Under the pieces are notes generated by a model. The model saw only the letters and a program-made list of their open reading frames with translations. It was not told where the DNA came from and made no database searches. This document shows, piece after piece, positions 25,919-34,605 of a stretch of 64,000 nt of DNA. Source of the DNA: Thermomicrobiales bacterium (GTDB taxonomy: Bacteria > Chloroflexota > Chloroflexia > Thermomicrobiales > UBA6265). Position 1 is the stretch's first letter; each line of letters opens with the position of its first letter. The DNA is taken from NCBI GenBank assembly GCA_019637585.1, contig JAHBVL010000001.1, positions 741,947 to 805,946 of the forward strand, given 5' to 3'. The translations under genes were made by a program, and so were the position numbers.

Positions 25919-25954
25919 TTGACGGAAATTTGTTTCTTCCCCACAATGGTGGGG
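25919..25954 (+). promoter_or_regulatory. Putative promoter with overlapping dyad for peptide importer 2
   Basis: TTGACG (25919-25924) and CACAAT (25942-25947) are spaced by 17 bases, a plausible -35/-10 pair. CCCCAC-N4-GTGGGG (25939-25954) overlaps the -10, so a repressor could act there. The leader to the SBP start is then about 180 bases. Confidence 0.35.
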
Positions 25955-26134
25955 TCCAGGTAAGGGAACGTCTTTCGCACCAGATTTCGGGTGCGTAGCC
26001 GGTCGGGTCTTTTGAAGGAGATTGGCCGGACGATACCGGAAAGGAGACGACCTCGGATCGGATTTTCGACCGGGTACGGATGTAGCCCGGCGGATCGAAT
26101 TGGACTCGACGTCACCACGTGGAGGAAATGCTGG

Positions 26135-27817
26135 ATGAACTATCAAGAGCGCGATATTCAGCGGATGCTGATGGCAATCAAGGATCGGGAGATCAGCCGG
26201 CGCGAGCTGGTGAAGCGGGGCGCCGCGATTGGAATTGGTTCGACCGCACTGGCAGGCGCCCTGAGCGCCGTCGGTGGGCCGCTGCAGCTGCAGGCGCGGG
26301 CGCTGGCCGCCTCGCTGCAGGAAGATGCGTCTGGCGGAAACTTCGGCGGCACGATCCGCATCGCGACCTATAGCGAGGTCGGCACGCTGGACGAGCACAC
26401 CACAACGGGTGAGATCACCGCGGTGCTCGGTTTCTGTCTCTACGAAACGCTGGTCACGTATGACTATCAGTACGGCATCGCACCCGAGCTGGCGACTGAC
26501 TGGACGATCAGCGAAGATGGGCTGACCTACACATTCAATCTCAAGCGTGATGTCTTCTTCCACAATGGCGAGCCATTTACCGCGGCCGACGCAGTGGCGT
26601 CGCTCGAGCGGTGGGGCGTGATCAGCGGTGTCGGACAGAACGTCTTTGCCGCGACAGCATCGCTCGAGGCGACTGACGAGCACACGCTCACCTGGACCTT
26701 CACGCAGCCATACGGCACGATTTTCGTCGCCCTTTCGCACAACACACAGGCCCCGGTGATCTATCCGAAGTCGATTGTCGATGCCGCCGGTGATGCGGCC
26801 ACGATCGAGGATGGCATCGGCACGGGTCCGTACCAGCTGGCCGAGTGGGTTCCGGATTCGCACGTGCGCATGGAGCGGTTCGACGGCTATGTGGCGGCCG
26901 AAGGCGGCGCGAATGGCTACGGCGGCACGAAGTACGCATATGCCGATATCCTGGAATTCATCCCTGTGCCGGATGGTTCGGCTCGCGTCGCTGGTATGCA
27001 GGCGGGCGACTACCACCATGCGATGGACATCACCAACGACAACTACGATGTCCTGAAGGACTATCCGGGTATCGTGACAACCATCGATGTACCGGTCAAC
27101 TGGCCGGTCTTCTTCCTGAACTGGGAGTCGCCGCTCTTCAAAGACAACCTGGCCATGCGCCAGGCGGTGGCGGCGTCGCTCAATCATGAGCCGATGCTGC
27201 AGGCCGCTTACGGCAGCTCAGAGTTCTACGCGCTCGATCCCGGTCTGATGATGAAGCAGACGGCGTGGTACACCGATGCCGGCGGCGATCTGTACAACAT
27301 CAACGATCCGGATCTGGCGAAGGCGAAGCTGGAAGAGGCCGGATACGACGGCACGCCGATTCGCTTCATGGCCAGCCAGGAAATCGGCTACATGTATGCC
27401 ACCGGTTTGCCGGCATCGCAGCAGATGGAAGCCGTCGGCTTCAATGTCGATCTGCAGACGCCCGACTGGGCAACCGTTCGCGAGCGCCGCGCAATCAAGG
27501 AAGACTGGGATATGTTCGTGACGGGTCACGGATTCGTGCCCGATCCGACCCAGATCAGCTATGTCGGCCAGATGAACATCTATCCCGGCTGGTGGAATAG
27601 CGAAACCGGTCTTCCGTTGGCGGCCGACCTGGCATCGAAGAGCGATTTCGACGAGCGCTATGCAGTCTGGGAGGAAATCCAGCAGCTGGCGTACGAGGAA
27701 ATTCCGGCGATCAAGATCGGCGACGGCGCCGAAATCTCGGTCATCTCCGAGGATCTTGGCGGCTGGGATCCGCAGACCGAGCGTGGCGTCAAGTTCTGGA
27801 ATCTCTGGCTGAAGTAG
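26135..27817 (+). CDS. Peptide ABC transporter substrate-binding protein (importer 2)
   Basis: Family 5 solute-binding protein, 560 aa from the ATG at 26135 (GGAGG 9 bases upstream). The longer open frame to 25991 has no ribosome site and reads as leader. A twin-arginine-like leader ISRRELVKRGAAIGIGSTALAGAL lies at about residues 19-43. The mature domain has APELATDWTISEDGLTYTFNLKRDVFFHNGEPFTAADAV and the C-terminal GWDPQTERGVKFWNLWLK. It is the first gene of a binding protein-DppB-DppC operon, followed by a strong hairpin terminator and then the permeases. Confidence 0.92.
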   Translation: MNYQERDIQRMLMAIKDREISRRELVKRGAAIGIGSTALAGALSAVGGPLQLQARALAASLQEDASGGNFGGTIRIATYSEVGTLDEHTTTGEITAVLGFCLYETLVTYDYQYGIAPELATDWTISEDGLTYTFNLKRDVFFHNGEPFTAADAVASLERWGVISGVGQNVFAATASLEATDEHTLTWTFTQPYGTIFVALSHNTQAPVIYPKSIVDAAGDAATIEDGIGTGPYQLAEWVPDSHVRMERFDGYVAAEGGANGYGGTKYAYADILEFIPVPDGSARVAGMQAGDYHHAMDITNDNYDVLKDYPGIVTTIDVPVNWPVFFLNWESPLFKDNLAMRQAVAASLNHEPMLQAAYGSSEFYALDPGLMMKQTAWYTDAGGDLYNINDPDLAKAKLEEAGYDGTPIRFMASQEIGYMYATGLPASQQMEAVGFNVDLQTPDWATVRERRAIKEDWDMFVTGHGFVPDPTQISYVGQMNIYPGWWNSETGLPLAADLASKSDFDERYAVWEEIQQLAYEEIPAIKIGDGAEISVISEDLGGWDPQTERGVKFWNLWLK

Positions 27818-27837
27818 CCCGAGCGCAGTACTCTTGC

Positions 27838-27879
27838 CCCCTCCCCCGGACAACCTCATCCCGGGGGAGGGGTCTTTCA
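27838..27879 (+). terminator. Hairpin with T-rich tail after SBP gene (importer 2)
   Basis: CCCCTCCCCCGG and CCGGGGGAGGGG, perfect 12-base arms with an 11-base loop, followed by TCTTTCATT. This is a credible partial intrinsic terminator that would keep the binding protein more abundant than the permeases. A second short stem (CCTTCCCC-ATT-GGGGAAGG) follows at 27895-27913. Confidence 0.7.
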
Positions 27880-27937
27880 TTGACCGTCCACCCTCCTTCC
27901 CCATTGGGGAAGGGGAGCACTTCAGGAATCTGCGCAG

Positions 27938-28888
27938 TTGGCGACATACATCCTTCAACGGGTAATTCTGCTCATCCCAGTCATGCTGGTGGTGGGCATT
28001 GTGGTGTTCATGCTGGTGCACCTGGTGCCAGGGAACCCGGCCGCCGTTCTGGTTGGCGAGAATGCAACGGCCGAGCAGATCGACGCGGCCAAAGAGAAGA
28101 TGGGTCTCAACGACCCACTCCCCGTGCAGTTCTTCCGGTGGTTCGGCGATGCGATTCGTCTCGATTTTGGCGATTCCTATTTCAGCAACCAGTCGGTGAC
28201 CACGACGCTGAGTCAACGGAAGGAACCGACGATCTTCTTGACGGCCTACGCGCTGATCATCGAAGTGATGATCGGTGTTCCCGCGGGTGTGATCGCGGCG
28301 GTCAAGCGAAATTCGATAATCGACCGGACGCTGATGATCATCTCGATCAGCGGCGCGGCGATTCCAACATTCTTCATGGGAATTCTGCTTATTCTGATTT
28401 TTGCGGTGCGATTGAAATGGGTGCCCAGTGGCGGATTTGTCTCGATCTCCGAAGATCCGGCGAGGCATTTCAAGATGATGGTTCTCCCGGCGTTCACGCT
28501 CGGCTTCGCATCTGCCGGGTTGCTGGCCAGGCTGGTTCGATCTTCAATGCTCGATGTCCTGAATGAGGACTACGTGCGAACCGCAATGGCCAAGGGACTC
28601 CGGTTTCGGACGGTGGTCAACAAGCATGCGCTGCGGAATGCCCTGATTCCGGCAATCACGGTGATCGGGTTCTCGATTGGCGGACTGCTCGGTGGCGCCG
28701 TGGTCACTGAAACCGTGTTTACGATTCCGGGCATGGGACGGCTCGTGGTGGGAAGCATCGCGAGACGCGACTACCCGGTCATTCAGGGGGCAATCATGCT
28801 GATTGCCAGTATCTACGTTCTCGTGAATCTTTTCGTCGATATCCTCTACGCCTATATCGACCCGCGGATTCGTTATGGCGGCGGTTGA
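27938..28888 (+). CDS. Peptide ABC transporter permease, DppB type (importer 2)
   Basis: DppB-family permease, 316 aa. N-terminus ATYILQRVILLIPVMLVVGIVVFMLVHLVPGNPA; EAA loop LNEDYVRTAMAKGLRFRTVVNKHALRNALIPAI near residues 205-240; C-terminal ILYAYIDPRIRYG. The start is a TTG at 27938 with a weak upstream purine stretch (GGAATC); it is chosen because the family N-terminus begins right there. It overlaps the DppC gene by 14 bases. Confidence 0.9.
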   Translation: MATYILQRVILLIPVMLVVGIVVFMLVHLVPGNPAAVLVGENATAEQIDAAKEKMGLNDPLPVQFFRWFGDAIRLDFGDSYFSNQSVTTTLSQRKEPTIFLTAYALIIEVMIGVPAGVIAAVKRNSIIDRTLMIISISGAAIPTFFMGILLILIFAVRLKWVPSGGFVSISEDPARHFKMMVLPAFTLGFASAGLLARLVRSSMLDVLNEDYVRTAMAKGLRFRTVVNKHALRNALIPAITVIGFSIGGLLGGAVVTETVFTIPGMGRLVVGSIARRDYPVIQGAIMLIASIYVLVNLFVDILYAYIDPRIRYGGG

Positions 28889-29786
28889 ATCAAGCACGAT
28901 AAGTGCGCTCGAAGCGGCGGCGGCAGAGGCCGAGGAAACGCGGAGCAGGAATGCAAGGCGGCGCTGGCTGAAGTCGCTGCGCGGCAACCGGCCCGCGATT
29001 CTCAGCGGCATCGTTTTGCTGACCATCGTTTTGCTCGCGGTGTTTGCTCCCTGGGTCGCGCCGCATGACCCGCGGTTCATCGATCCGTCGATCCGGCTGC
29101 AGTCCCCAACCAGCGAACACCGGTTCGGCACCGACGATTTCGGCCGCGATGTACTGAGCCGGGTGATCTACGGAACGAGAGCATCGTTGCCGATTGGCAT
29201 CGGGGTGACGATTCTGGCGGCGGTGATCGGATCGGCGCTCGGTCTGATCTCCGGCTACTACAACCGTCTCGACTCCCCGATCATGCGGGTGATGGATGGA
29301 CTGATGTCCTTTCCCAGCATCCTCCTGGCGATCGCGATCGTCGCGGCCCGCGGCCAAAGCTCGCAGAATGTCTTTGTGGCGCTGACCGTGGTCTATGTGC
29401 CGATTGTGGCCAGGCTCGTACGCGGAACCACGCTGGTGCTGCGGCGCCAGCAGTATGTCGAATCGGCCCGTTCAGTCGGGCTGAGAGACCATGTCATTCT
29501 CTTCCGGTACATCTTCATGAACTCGCTCTCGCCGTTGATCGTGCAGTGCACCTTCGTGATTGCTTTTGCCATCATCTCGGAGGCATCGTTGTCGTTTCTC
29601 GGCGCCGGTGTGCCGCCGGAAACACCCTCGTGGGGCAACATGATGCGGGATGGGCAGAAGTTCATCCAATCGGCGTGGTGGATGGCGATGTGTCCTGGCA
29701 TTGCGCTGTTCGTCACCGTCCTGTCGTTGAACCTTCTTGGAGACGGGCTCCGGGATGCTCTCGATCCTCGCGCTCGCGAGCGATAG
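28875..29786 (+). CDS. Peptide ABC transporter permease, DppC type (importer 2)
   Basis: DppC-family permease, 303 aa. The N-terminal cytoplasmic helix (EAAAAEAEETRSRNARRRWLKSL) precedes the first membrane segment, then HRFGTDDFGRDVLSRVIYGTRASLPIG. The EAA loop RRQQYVESARSVGLRDHVILFRYIFMNSLSPLI is near residues 190-225, and GDGLRDALDPRARER ends the chain. No ATPase gene follows, as in the other two peptide importers here; shared ATPases elsewhere are likely. Confidence 0.92.
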   Translation: MAAVESSTISALEAAAAEAEETRSRNARRRWLKSLRGNRPAILSGIVLLTIVLLAVFAPWVAPHDPRFIDPSIRLQSPTSEHRFGTDDFGRDVLSRVIYGTRASLPIGIGVTILAAVIGSALGLISGYYNRLDSPIMRVMDGLMSFPSILLAIAIVAARGQSSQNVFVALTVVYVPIVARLVRGTTLVLRRQQYVESARSVGLRDHVILFRYIFMNSLSPLIVQCTFVIAFAIISEASLSFLGAGVPPETPSWGNMMRDGQKFIQSAWWMAMCPGIALFVTVLSLNLLGDGLRDALDPRARER

Positions 29787-29887
29787 CGACGAAAGACGGG
29801 CGAGATAGGCCCGGCGGCTACGTAAACCCAGGTGATGAGAACCGAATGACTGTGTGATCGGAGCGCCAAGGAATCAGGAGGCTGGAT

Positions 29888-31174
29888 ATGCACGTCGGGC
29901 TCAGTCGGTGGTCGGTGGTTGCATTCGTTCTGGCTTTCCTGCTCGCCTCTGCAGGACCTGGCATCAACGCGCCGTTGCGGACATCGGCGCAGGTGTCCTC
30001 GCTGGATCTGGCGGCGATGGCGCTCGAGCAGAGTGACTTGCCCGACGGCTATCGCCAGCACCAGTTCGACAACGAGGGGTACACCCCCGGTCACCGAATG
30101 GCCGCGATTCAGTTCGGTGATCAGATTCCCGTGGCAGAACTGGAGCCCCTGGGAATCGTTCAGTTCTACAGCAGCACCTTTTTCACCGACGACGAAACGG
30201 GCTCCATCTATGTGTATCTGACGGAGTTCGAGAACGAAGCAGCAGTTCAGGCAGGATTCGACTACTTCGAGGATGAGGGATCTTCTGAATCCGCGACGCC
30301 CGAGTCGGAAGACCTGGCGGGGCCGGCTGCGGGCGAAGCGCCAAAAGAGATCACGATCAGCGGCGACAGTCAGGGGGCTTCCTCCTGGCAGTTTGTCGAC
30401 GCAACCTTCCGAGTCGACCGCATTTTGGCGGGTGTGATGCTCTTGTCCGACGCCGAGACGCCTTCTGTTGATCTGGCCGAGGAGTTGGCTGCCGCGCTCG
30501 CGGATCGCATCGAAACGGTGTTGCGGGGTGATGCTCCGGGTGGGGTCGAACCTGCTGTACGAGCGCAATCTCTGAAGCTTTTCGATACATGGCCCTGGCC
30601 CGGAAACAGCCTCGAAGGGTACAAGAACGCCGGGGAGTTTCTGGGAGCCGGAGAAGGATTGTCACAATTCTCCCCCGATTTTCTGAGCGGTTACACGAGG
30701 TTCGCGTCAGCAGGGTCGATCGAACGCCTGATTCAGCATGAACCTCCCTACATCGACTTGGCGATTGCACTTTTCGCCAGCGAGGAAGCCGCGCACGGGG
30801 CGCTCGAGGCGTCCGCGGAACTGCCGTTGCATTACAGCAACCCCGTTTTCCGGACGCCGGAGGAAGATCCTGCGATCGAGGGAGTCGATGCAGCTGTGGC
30901 GTTCACCTTGCATCGTGACCCGATCGAAGGCGTCTCAGATTCCTTCGAACTGATCGGATACAACGTGGTGTTCGTGTCCGGTTCCCAACTCGTGTCCATC
31001 AGCATCCTGAGCGATATTCTGAACACCAAGGTTTCAGTTGATGATCTCAGGGAAATCGTGCTCGATCTGGCCGCACAACAAGCCTCCTGCCTCATGCAGG
31101 ATGGCGAATGCGGAGGGCCGGAAGTCCCGTTGGCTCTGGCTGATGTTGGCGCCCCAGCGACGCCGGTTCCTTAG
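29888..31174 (+). CDS. Hypothetical secreted protein
   Basis: A 428-aa protein of no family I recognise. A signal peptide (SRWSVVAFVLAFLLASAGPGINA) is followed by LDLAAMALEQSDLPDGYRQHQFDNEGYTPGHRMA. The rest alternates mixed strand/helix segments, with two similar-looking parts (around residues 45-120 and 250-320) in which FYSSTFFTDDETGSIYVYLTEFENEAAVQAGFDYF and YIDLAIALFASEEAAHGALEASAEL play matching roles, so an internal duplication is possible. Possibly an extracytoplasmic sensor or lipid-free surface protein. It follows the peptide importer by about 100 bases and has AGGAGG before its ATG. Confidence 0.7.
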   Translation: MHVGLSRWSVVAFVLAFLLASAGPGINAPLRTSAQVSSLDLAAMALEQSDLPDGYRQHQFDNEGYTPGHRMAAIQFGDQIPVAELEPLGIVQFYSSTFFTDDETGSIYVYLTEFENEAAVQAGFDYFEDEGSSESATPESEDLAGPAAGEAPKEITISGDSQGASSWQFVDATFRVDRILAGVMLLSDAETPSVDLAEELAAALADRIETVLRGDAPGGVEPAVRAQSLKLFDTWPWPGNSLEGYKNAGEFLGAGEGLSQFSPDFLSGYTRFASAGSIERLIQHEPPYIDLAIALFASEEAAHGALEASAELPLHYSNPVFRTPEEDPAIEGVDAAVAFTLHRDPIEGVSDSFELIGYNVVFVSGSQLVSISILSDILNTKVSVDDLREIVLDLAAQQASCLMQDGECGGPEVPLALADVGAPATPVP

Positions 31175-31318
31175 GGCGGTCGCCCGGCCCCTTCCCGTTT
31201 CCACTCGCCGTGGTGGGCACTCACTCGGAGCGTTCTTCATCTCAGGACGGCGGGGCCGTAGTGCCGATACACTGACGGTGTTGAATTAGCACATTGCACC
31301 CGAAGGAGATCGAGCCGC

Positions 31319-32383
31319 ATGATCGTTGTCGATAGTCATCTCGATATTGCCATGAACGCTTTTTATCTCGACCGGGACTACCGGAAGAGCGTCCAGGACA
31401 TCCGTCAGGACGAAGCCGGTATGGACGAAAAAGGACGAGGCTGCGGGACCGTCTCGTTTCCGGAGTTGCGGCGCACGGAGATCGCGGTCAGCTTCTGCAC
31501 GGTACTGGCGCGCACCAAATCGGGACAGAAGTCGCTGATCGATTTTCGGACGCAGGAGATCGCCACGGCCCATGCCCAGGGCGAGCTGGCCTACTACCGG
31601 GAGATGCAGCGACAGGGCGACATCCGGATGATCGCCACCGCCACTGAGCTCAATCAGCACATGGCCGAATGGCGCGCCGACCCGGACAACACTCCTCTGG
31701 GTATGGTGCTGACGATGGAGGGAGCCGACCCGGTCGTCGACCTGGATCAGCTCGACTGGTGGTGGGACCAGGGGCTCCGGGCGCTGAGCCTGGCTCACTA
31801 CGGTCCGAGCGAGTACGCCCACGGAACTGAGAGTCTCGGCGGCTTGACCGACCGGGGCAAAGCGCTGCTGGAAAAAATGAACGGCATGGGCTTCGTGCTC
31901 GATGTCAGCCATTTCAACGATCAATCGTTCTGGGAAGGGGTGGAGATTTTCCAGGGACCCCTCTGGGCGTCGCACAACAACTGTCGCGCACTCGTTCCCG
32001 GCGACCGCCAGCTCACGGATGACATGCTGAAGGTGGTCATCGAGCGGGATGGCGTAATCGGGTCGGTGCTCGACGCCTGGATGGTTGTCCCGAATTGGGA
32101 ACGGGGCGTTACCCTGCCCGACGAGAATTGCACCATGGAGCATTTCGTCGATCACATCGACCATGTTTGCCAGGTCGCCGGCAATGCCAATCACGCTGCG
32201 ATCGGCACCGATCTCGACGGCGGCTACGGCACCGAGCAAACCCCGAGCGATCTCGACACCATCTACGACCTGCAACGAGTCCCGGAAAAGCTGAGCAAAC
32301 GAGGCTACACCGATGCCGATATCGAGAAGATCATGCACGGCAACTGGTTGCGGATGCTGAATCGGGTGTTGCCGGCGGAATGA
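31319..32383 (+). CDS. Membrane dipeptidase family (peptidase M19)
   Basis: Zinc dipeptidase of family M19, 354 aa. The metal ligands are apparent: His7 and Asp9 in VVDSHLDIAMNAF, the bridging Glu134 in VLTMEGADP, His198 in LDVSHFND and His219 in LWASHNNCR. The C-terminal IGTDLDGGYG and the late GNWLRML stretch also match. No signal peptide, so it is likely cytosolic and would complete breakdown of imported peptides. An AAGGAGA site precedes the ATG. Confidence 0.9.
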   Translation: MIVVDSHLDIAMNAFYLDRDYRKSVQDIRQDEAGMDEKGRGCGTVSFPELRRTEIAVSFCTVLARTKSGQKSLIDFRTQEIATAHAQGELAYYREMQRQGDIRMIATATELNQHMAEWRADPDNTPLGMVLTMEGADPVVDLDQLDWWWDQGLRALSLAHYGPSEYAHGTESLGGLTDRGKALLEKMNGMGFVLDVSHFNDQSFWEGVEIFQGPLWASHNNCRALVPGDRQLTDDMLKVVIERDGVIGSVLDAWMVVPNWERGVTLPDENCTMEHFVDHIDHVCQVAGNANHAAIGTDLDGGYGTEQTPSDLDTIYDLQRVPEKLSKRGYTDADIEKIMHGNWLRMLNRVLPAE

Positions 32384-32421
32384 GTCGCTGTGGCACTTGC
32401 TGATAACAGCTACTACCATTG

Positions 32422-32709
32422 ATGGCGGGTCGAGGCGATCTGGACTTCAGTTGGGATCCCGAGAAGGCCATCGCCAATTTTCGAAAGCATGGCATCACTT
32501 TCGATTTGGCGACAGAAGTCTTTGTTGAGCCATTTCCTCTCGTGGAGGAAACCACGAGATGGGAACACGGCGAGCGTCGGTGGAGAATCACGGGCCGGGT
32601 CGCTGCCGATGTGCTAACTGTTGTCTTCACGATTCGAGATGGTCAAGTCAGACTTATCTCGGCGCGAAAGGCGAGCAGAAATGAGCGAAGAGAACTTGGT
32701 GCGCGTTAG
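32422..32709 (+). CDS. brnT: BrnT family toxin
   Basis: A 95-aa RelE-fold RNase toxin of the BrnT (DUF497) family. FSWDPEKAIANFRKHGITFDLATEVF is the conserved entry block, then RWRITGRVAADVLTVVFTIRDGQVRLISARKASRNERREL carries the expected late Arg-rich motif (ISARxAxxxER). Start taken at ATG 32422; a TTG one codon earlier is possible. The stop lies 29 bases inside the antitoxin gene, the standard toxin-first BrnTA arrangement. Confidence 0.88.
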   Translation: MAGRGDLDFSWDPEKAIANFRKHGITFDLATEVFVEPFPLVEETTRWEHGERRWRITGRVAADVLTVVFTIRDGQVRLISARKASRNERRELGAR

Positions 32710-33094
32710 GCGTCTTCATGATGGAACGCTTATCGATCTCTCCACGGGCGAGCCTTACGAATCTGACCTTGTTACCGACTGGGATCGCCTCCGAAATATG
32801 ACGGAAGAGGAGATAGAGGCGAACGCCCTGTCCGACCCGGACAATCCTCCAATGACCGACGAGGAGCTGGCCCGCATGCGGCCGGTGCCGAACCCAAAAC
32901 GAATCCGCGAGAAACTCGGCATGTCCCGGCTCGAATTCGCGCACGCCTATGAACTTTCGCCCGGGACTGTCGAGGCGTGGGAAGAGGCTTTTCCGCTCTA
33001 CCCCTTCTGGGTTCAGTCATTTCTCCGAATTATCGAGCAGGATCCTGAGGGAGCAAGGGCCGCGCTGGAGAAGTCATACCGGAAGGCGAGCTAG
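32681..33094 (+). CDS. Helix-turn-helix antitoxin partner of BrnT
   Basis: A 137-aa putative antitoxin. It begins MSEENLVRVRRLHDGTLIDLSTGEPYESDL, then TDWDRLRNMTEEEIEANALSDPDNPPMTDEEL, a BrnA-like toxin-binding stretch, then a C-terminal XRE/HigA-type helix-turn-helix (PKRIREKLGMSRLEFAHAYELSPGTVEAWE). The ATG at 32681 is within the toxin gene's end; the frame is open from 32621 but translation there would lie inside brnT. The HTH would repress the operon. The BrnA-type N-terminus joined to a XRE-type rather than a ribbon-helix-helix C-terminus is a notable hybrid. Confidence 0.8.
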   Translation: MSEENLVRVRRLHDGTLIDLSTGEPYESDLVTDWDRLRNMTEEEIEANALSDPDNPPMTDEELARMRPVPNPKRIREKLGMSRLEFAHAYELSPGTVEAWEEAFPLYPFWVQSFLRIIEQDPEGARAALEKSYRKAS

Positions 33095-33252
33095 GCTGGA
33101 GACTCTTCTGACGAGAGCGCCAGAGCGGCTGCGGGACGTTGTGCCTGCGGCCGTCATCGCCGCAGGGAACAGCACTGCTGCGGCAGGGGATTCCTCCATA
33201 AGGTCGGAATGACCGTGCGCTTGGCGCTCAGGTACAACGTCAGGCAACCGCG

Positions 33253-33318
33253 CTAAAAAACCAGGATCAACAACAGAATAATGATGATCAGGAGCAGTGC
33301 TCCGCCGCCTATGTACAT
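33253..33318 (-). CDS. 21-residue single-span membrane peptide
   Basis: A very short gene with a strong GGAGAG ribosome site 6 bases before its ATG. The peptide begins MYIGGGALLLIIIILLLILV, i.e. three glycines, a run of Leu/Ile, and a C-terminal Phe. It is a one-helix membrane peptide with almost no soluble part. Short Ile/Leu-rich peptides of this kind are known next to PRC-barrel genes in many bacteria, and the PRC-barrel gene here is 75 bases upstream on the same strand. Function unknown; it could be a membrane regulator or toxin-like peptide. Confidence 0.6.
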   Translation of the reverse strand: MYIGGGALLLIIIILLLILVF

Positions 33319-33392
33319 CGTGGTCTCTCCTCACGTTCTCGATTCAGGGTGATGCTCGCACGCCCCTTCTTGCCGGGGGAATAGCGGTGTCG

Positions 33393-33722
33393 TCAGTCTT
33401 CGCTGTAGCCCTCATGGGTCGGCAGGTCCCAGCGTCGCCGGCGAATTTCGTCTTCGGTCATGTCGATGAGCACTCCCTGGTCGGTGACCCCCGTCATGGC
33501 CAGCTCGGGGAGGTAGGCCACATCCAAACCGCCGAACCATTCTCTGCGCTGGTTGGGTTCGAAGAGGAAGAAGTGCCCGCCTTCATTCGGGGTGGCGTCG
33601 TGATTTGGATGAACGACGTGAGAAATGCGGCCAAGCGGCTCTCCGTCGCGGCTGATCACCTGAAGCCCCTTCAGGAGGTCGTAATCCTGCTCGGTTTCCG
33701 GGTTCCATTGTGTTGAGTTCAT
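33393..33722 (-). CDS. PRC-barrel domain protein
   Basis: A 109-aa protein from the ATG at 33722 (AAAGGAAC/GAGG upstream; the longer frame lacks a site). DYDLLKGLQVISRDGEPLGRISHVVHP is the PRC-barrel entry block, with its DGxxxGxxxxV turn. The C-terminal DQGVLIDMTEDEIRRRRWDLP matches the 'VxLxxTKEQIxxxP' type ending of stress-related PRC proteins. Soluble, cytoplasmic. It and the 21-residue membrane peptide downstream on the same strand could be one transcript. Confidence 0.75.
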   Translation of the reverse strand: MNSTQWNPETEQDYDLLKGLQVISRDGEPLGRISHVVHPNHDATPNEGGHFFLFEPNQRREWFGGLDVAYLPELAMTGVTDQGVLIDMTEDEIRRRRWDLPTHEGYSED

Positions 33723-33881
33723 GGCCGCTACCTCGTTCCTTTCTGAGAAGACCAATCTCAGTGGCGGTGTGCAAGGTGTGTGCCAATGGGGGCAGACGGC
33801 GGGGACGGTCGTTTTGCCCGGAAGCGGGCGAGAACCTGGGGTGACGCGCGTCAGAGTCGGGTGAATTGTGCTGTCTGTCCG

Positions 33882-34403
33882 TCAGTCGATCGCGTCGGCG
33901 GAAGCCAGGAGATCCTGGAACGCGGATTCGCCGAGGAAATCGCGTAGCTCCTGCACTTCGCTGGTCAGCGAATCGACAAACTGGGAGACACATCCGGTTT
34001 TGCGCACCAGTCCCCGGTAGGGAACGCTCCGCCGGGCGTCGTTGGCCGCATGGACGTGAAGCGATGCCCACAACTGCATGTCTTCGGCAATCCAGACGTG
34101 AGCCGCACTGACCGCCAGCCAGCGAAGTACCTCGGAGAGGGTCGGTTCGGATGGTTCGCAGACCGGCGTCTGGAAAAGGGTCGAAAAGGAAACCGTGAGA
34201 CCATTCGGGAGCTCGCGGTGCATCGTGCAGCGAAAGATGCTGCGGTCGGCCAGGCCGTGAGGGATGCGATCGATCTCGATATTCAGTGGGTGGCGGTCGG
34301 TGAATCGTTGCCGGACAGGGGTGGGCCAGACGCCCGAACGACGCTGAAACCGCAGCTGCTCGAGCCGAGCGATTTCGTCACCAGTGAAGAGTGATCTGTC
34401 CAT
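33882..34403 (-). CDS. Hypothetical protein
   Basis: A 173-aa protein with no family recognised. It is soluble, with a central block (MHRELPNGLTVSFSTLFQTPVCEPSEPTLSEVLRWLAVSAAHVWIAED), a His-containing ASLHVHAANDARRSVPYRG, and an acidic C-terminal helix (FVDSLTSEVQELRDFLGESAFQDLL). The codon use is similar to neighbours and the start has a GATGGACA leader without a strong ribosome site. Divergently transcribed from the aldehyde dehydrogenase gene 200 bases away. It could be a regulator by position, but no DNA-binding motif is seen. Confidence 0.6.
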   Translation of the reverse strand: MDRSLFTGDEIARLEQLRFQRRSGVWPTPVRQRFTDRHPLNIEIDRIPHGLADRSIFRCTMHRELPNGLTVSFSTLFQTPVCEPSEPTLSEVLRWLAVSAAHVWIAEDMQLWASLHVHAANDARRSVPYRGLVRKTGCVSQFVDSLTSEVQELRDFLGESAFQDLLASADAID

Positions 34404-34488
34404 CTCCCGTGCCTCACATCATCCTGGGGCTGTGCTCTGATTCAGACTGCCCGATCGATCCAGCCACCGTCGGTAGTTCAGAATTGAT

Positions 34489-34505
34489 TAGTCAACTATT
34501 GACTA
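34489..34505. promoter_or_regulatory. Operator-like palindrome upstream of aldehyde dehydrogenase 1
   Basis: TAGTCAA-CTA-TTGACTA, a perfect 7-3-7 inverted repeat, 101 bases upstream of the ALDH start. Its core TCAACTATTGA recurs in the same orientation, relative to the gene, at the broken aldehyde dehydrogenase (38949-38959). Confidence 0.55.
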
Positions 34506-34605
34506 TAAGCCGCTAGTATATGACGATCCCGGTAGAAACCGCATGCGAGCGGCGACGTCCGCCCGCAAGGTTCGTCATTGAAACCACTTATCTGAGGAGT
34601 CTGCC

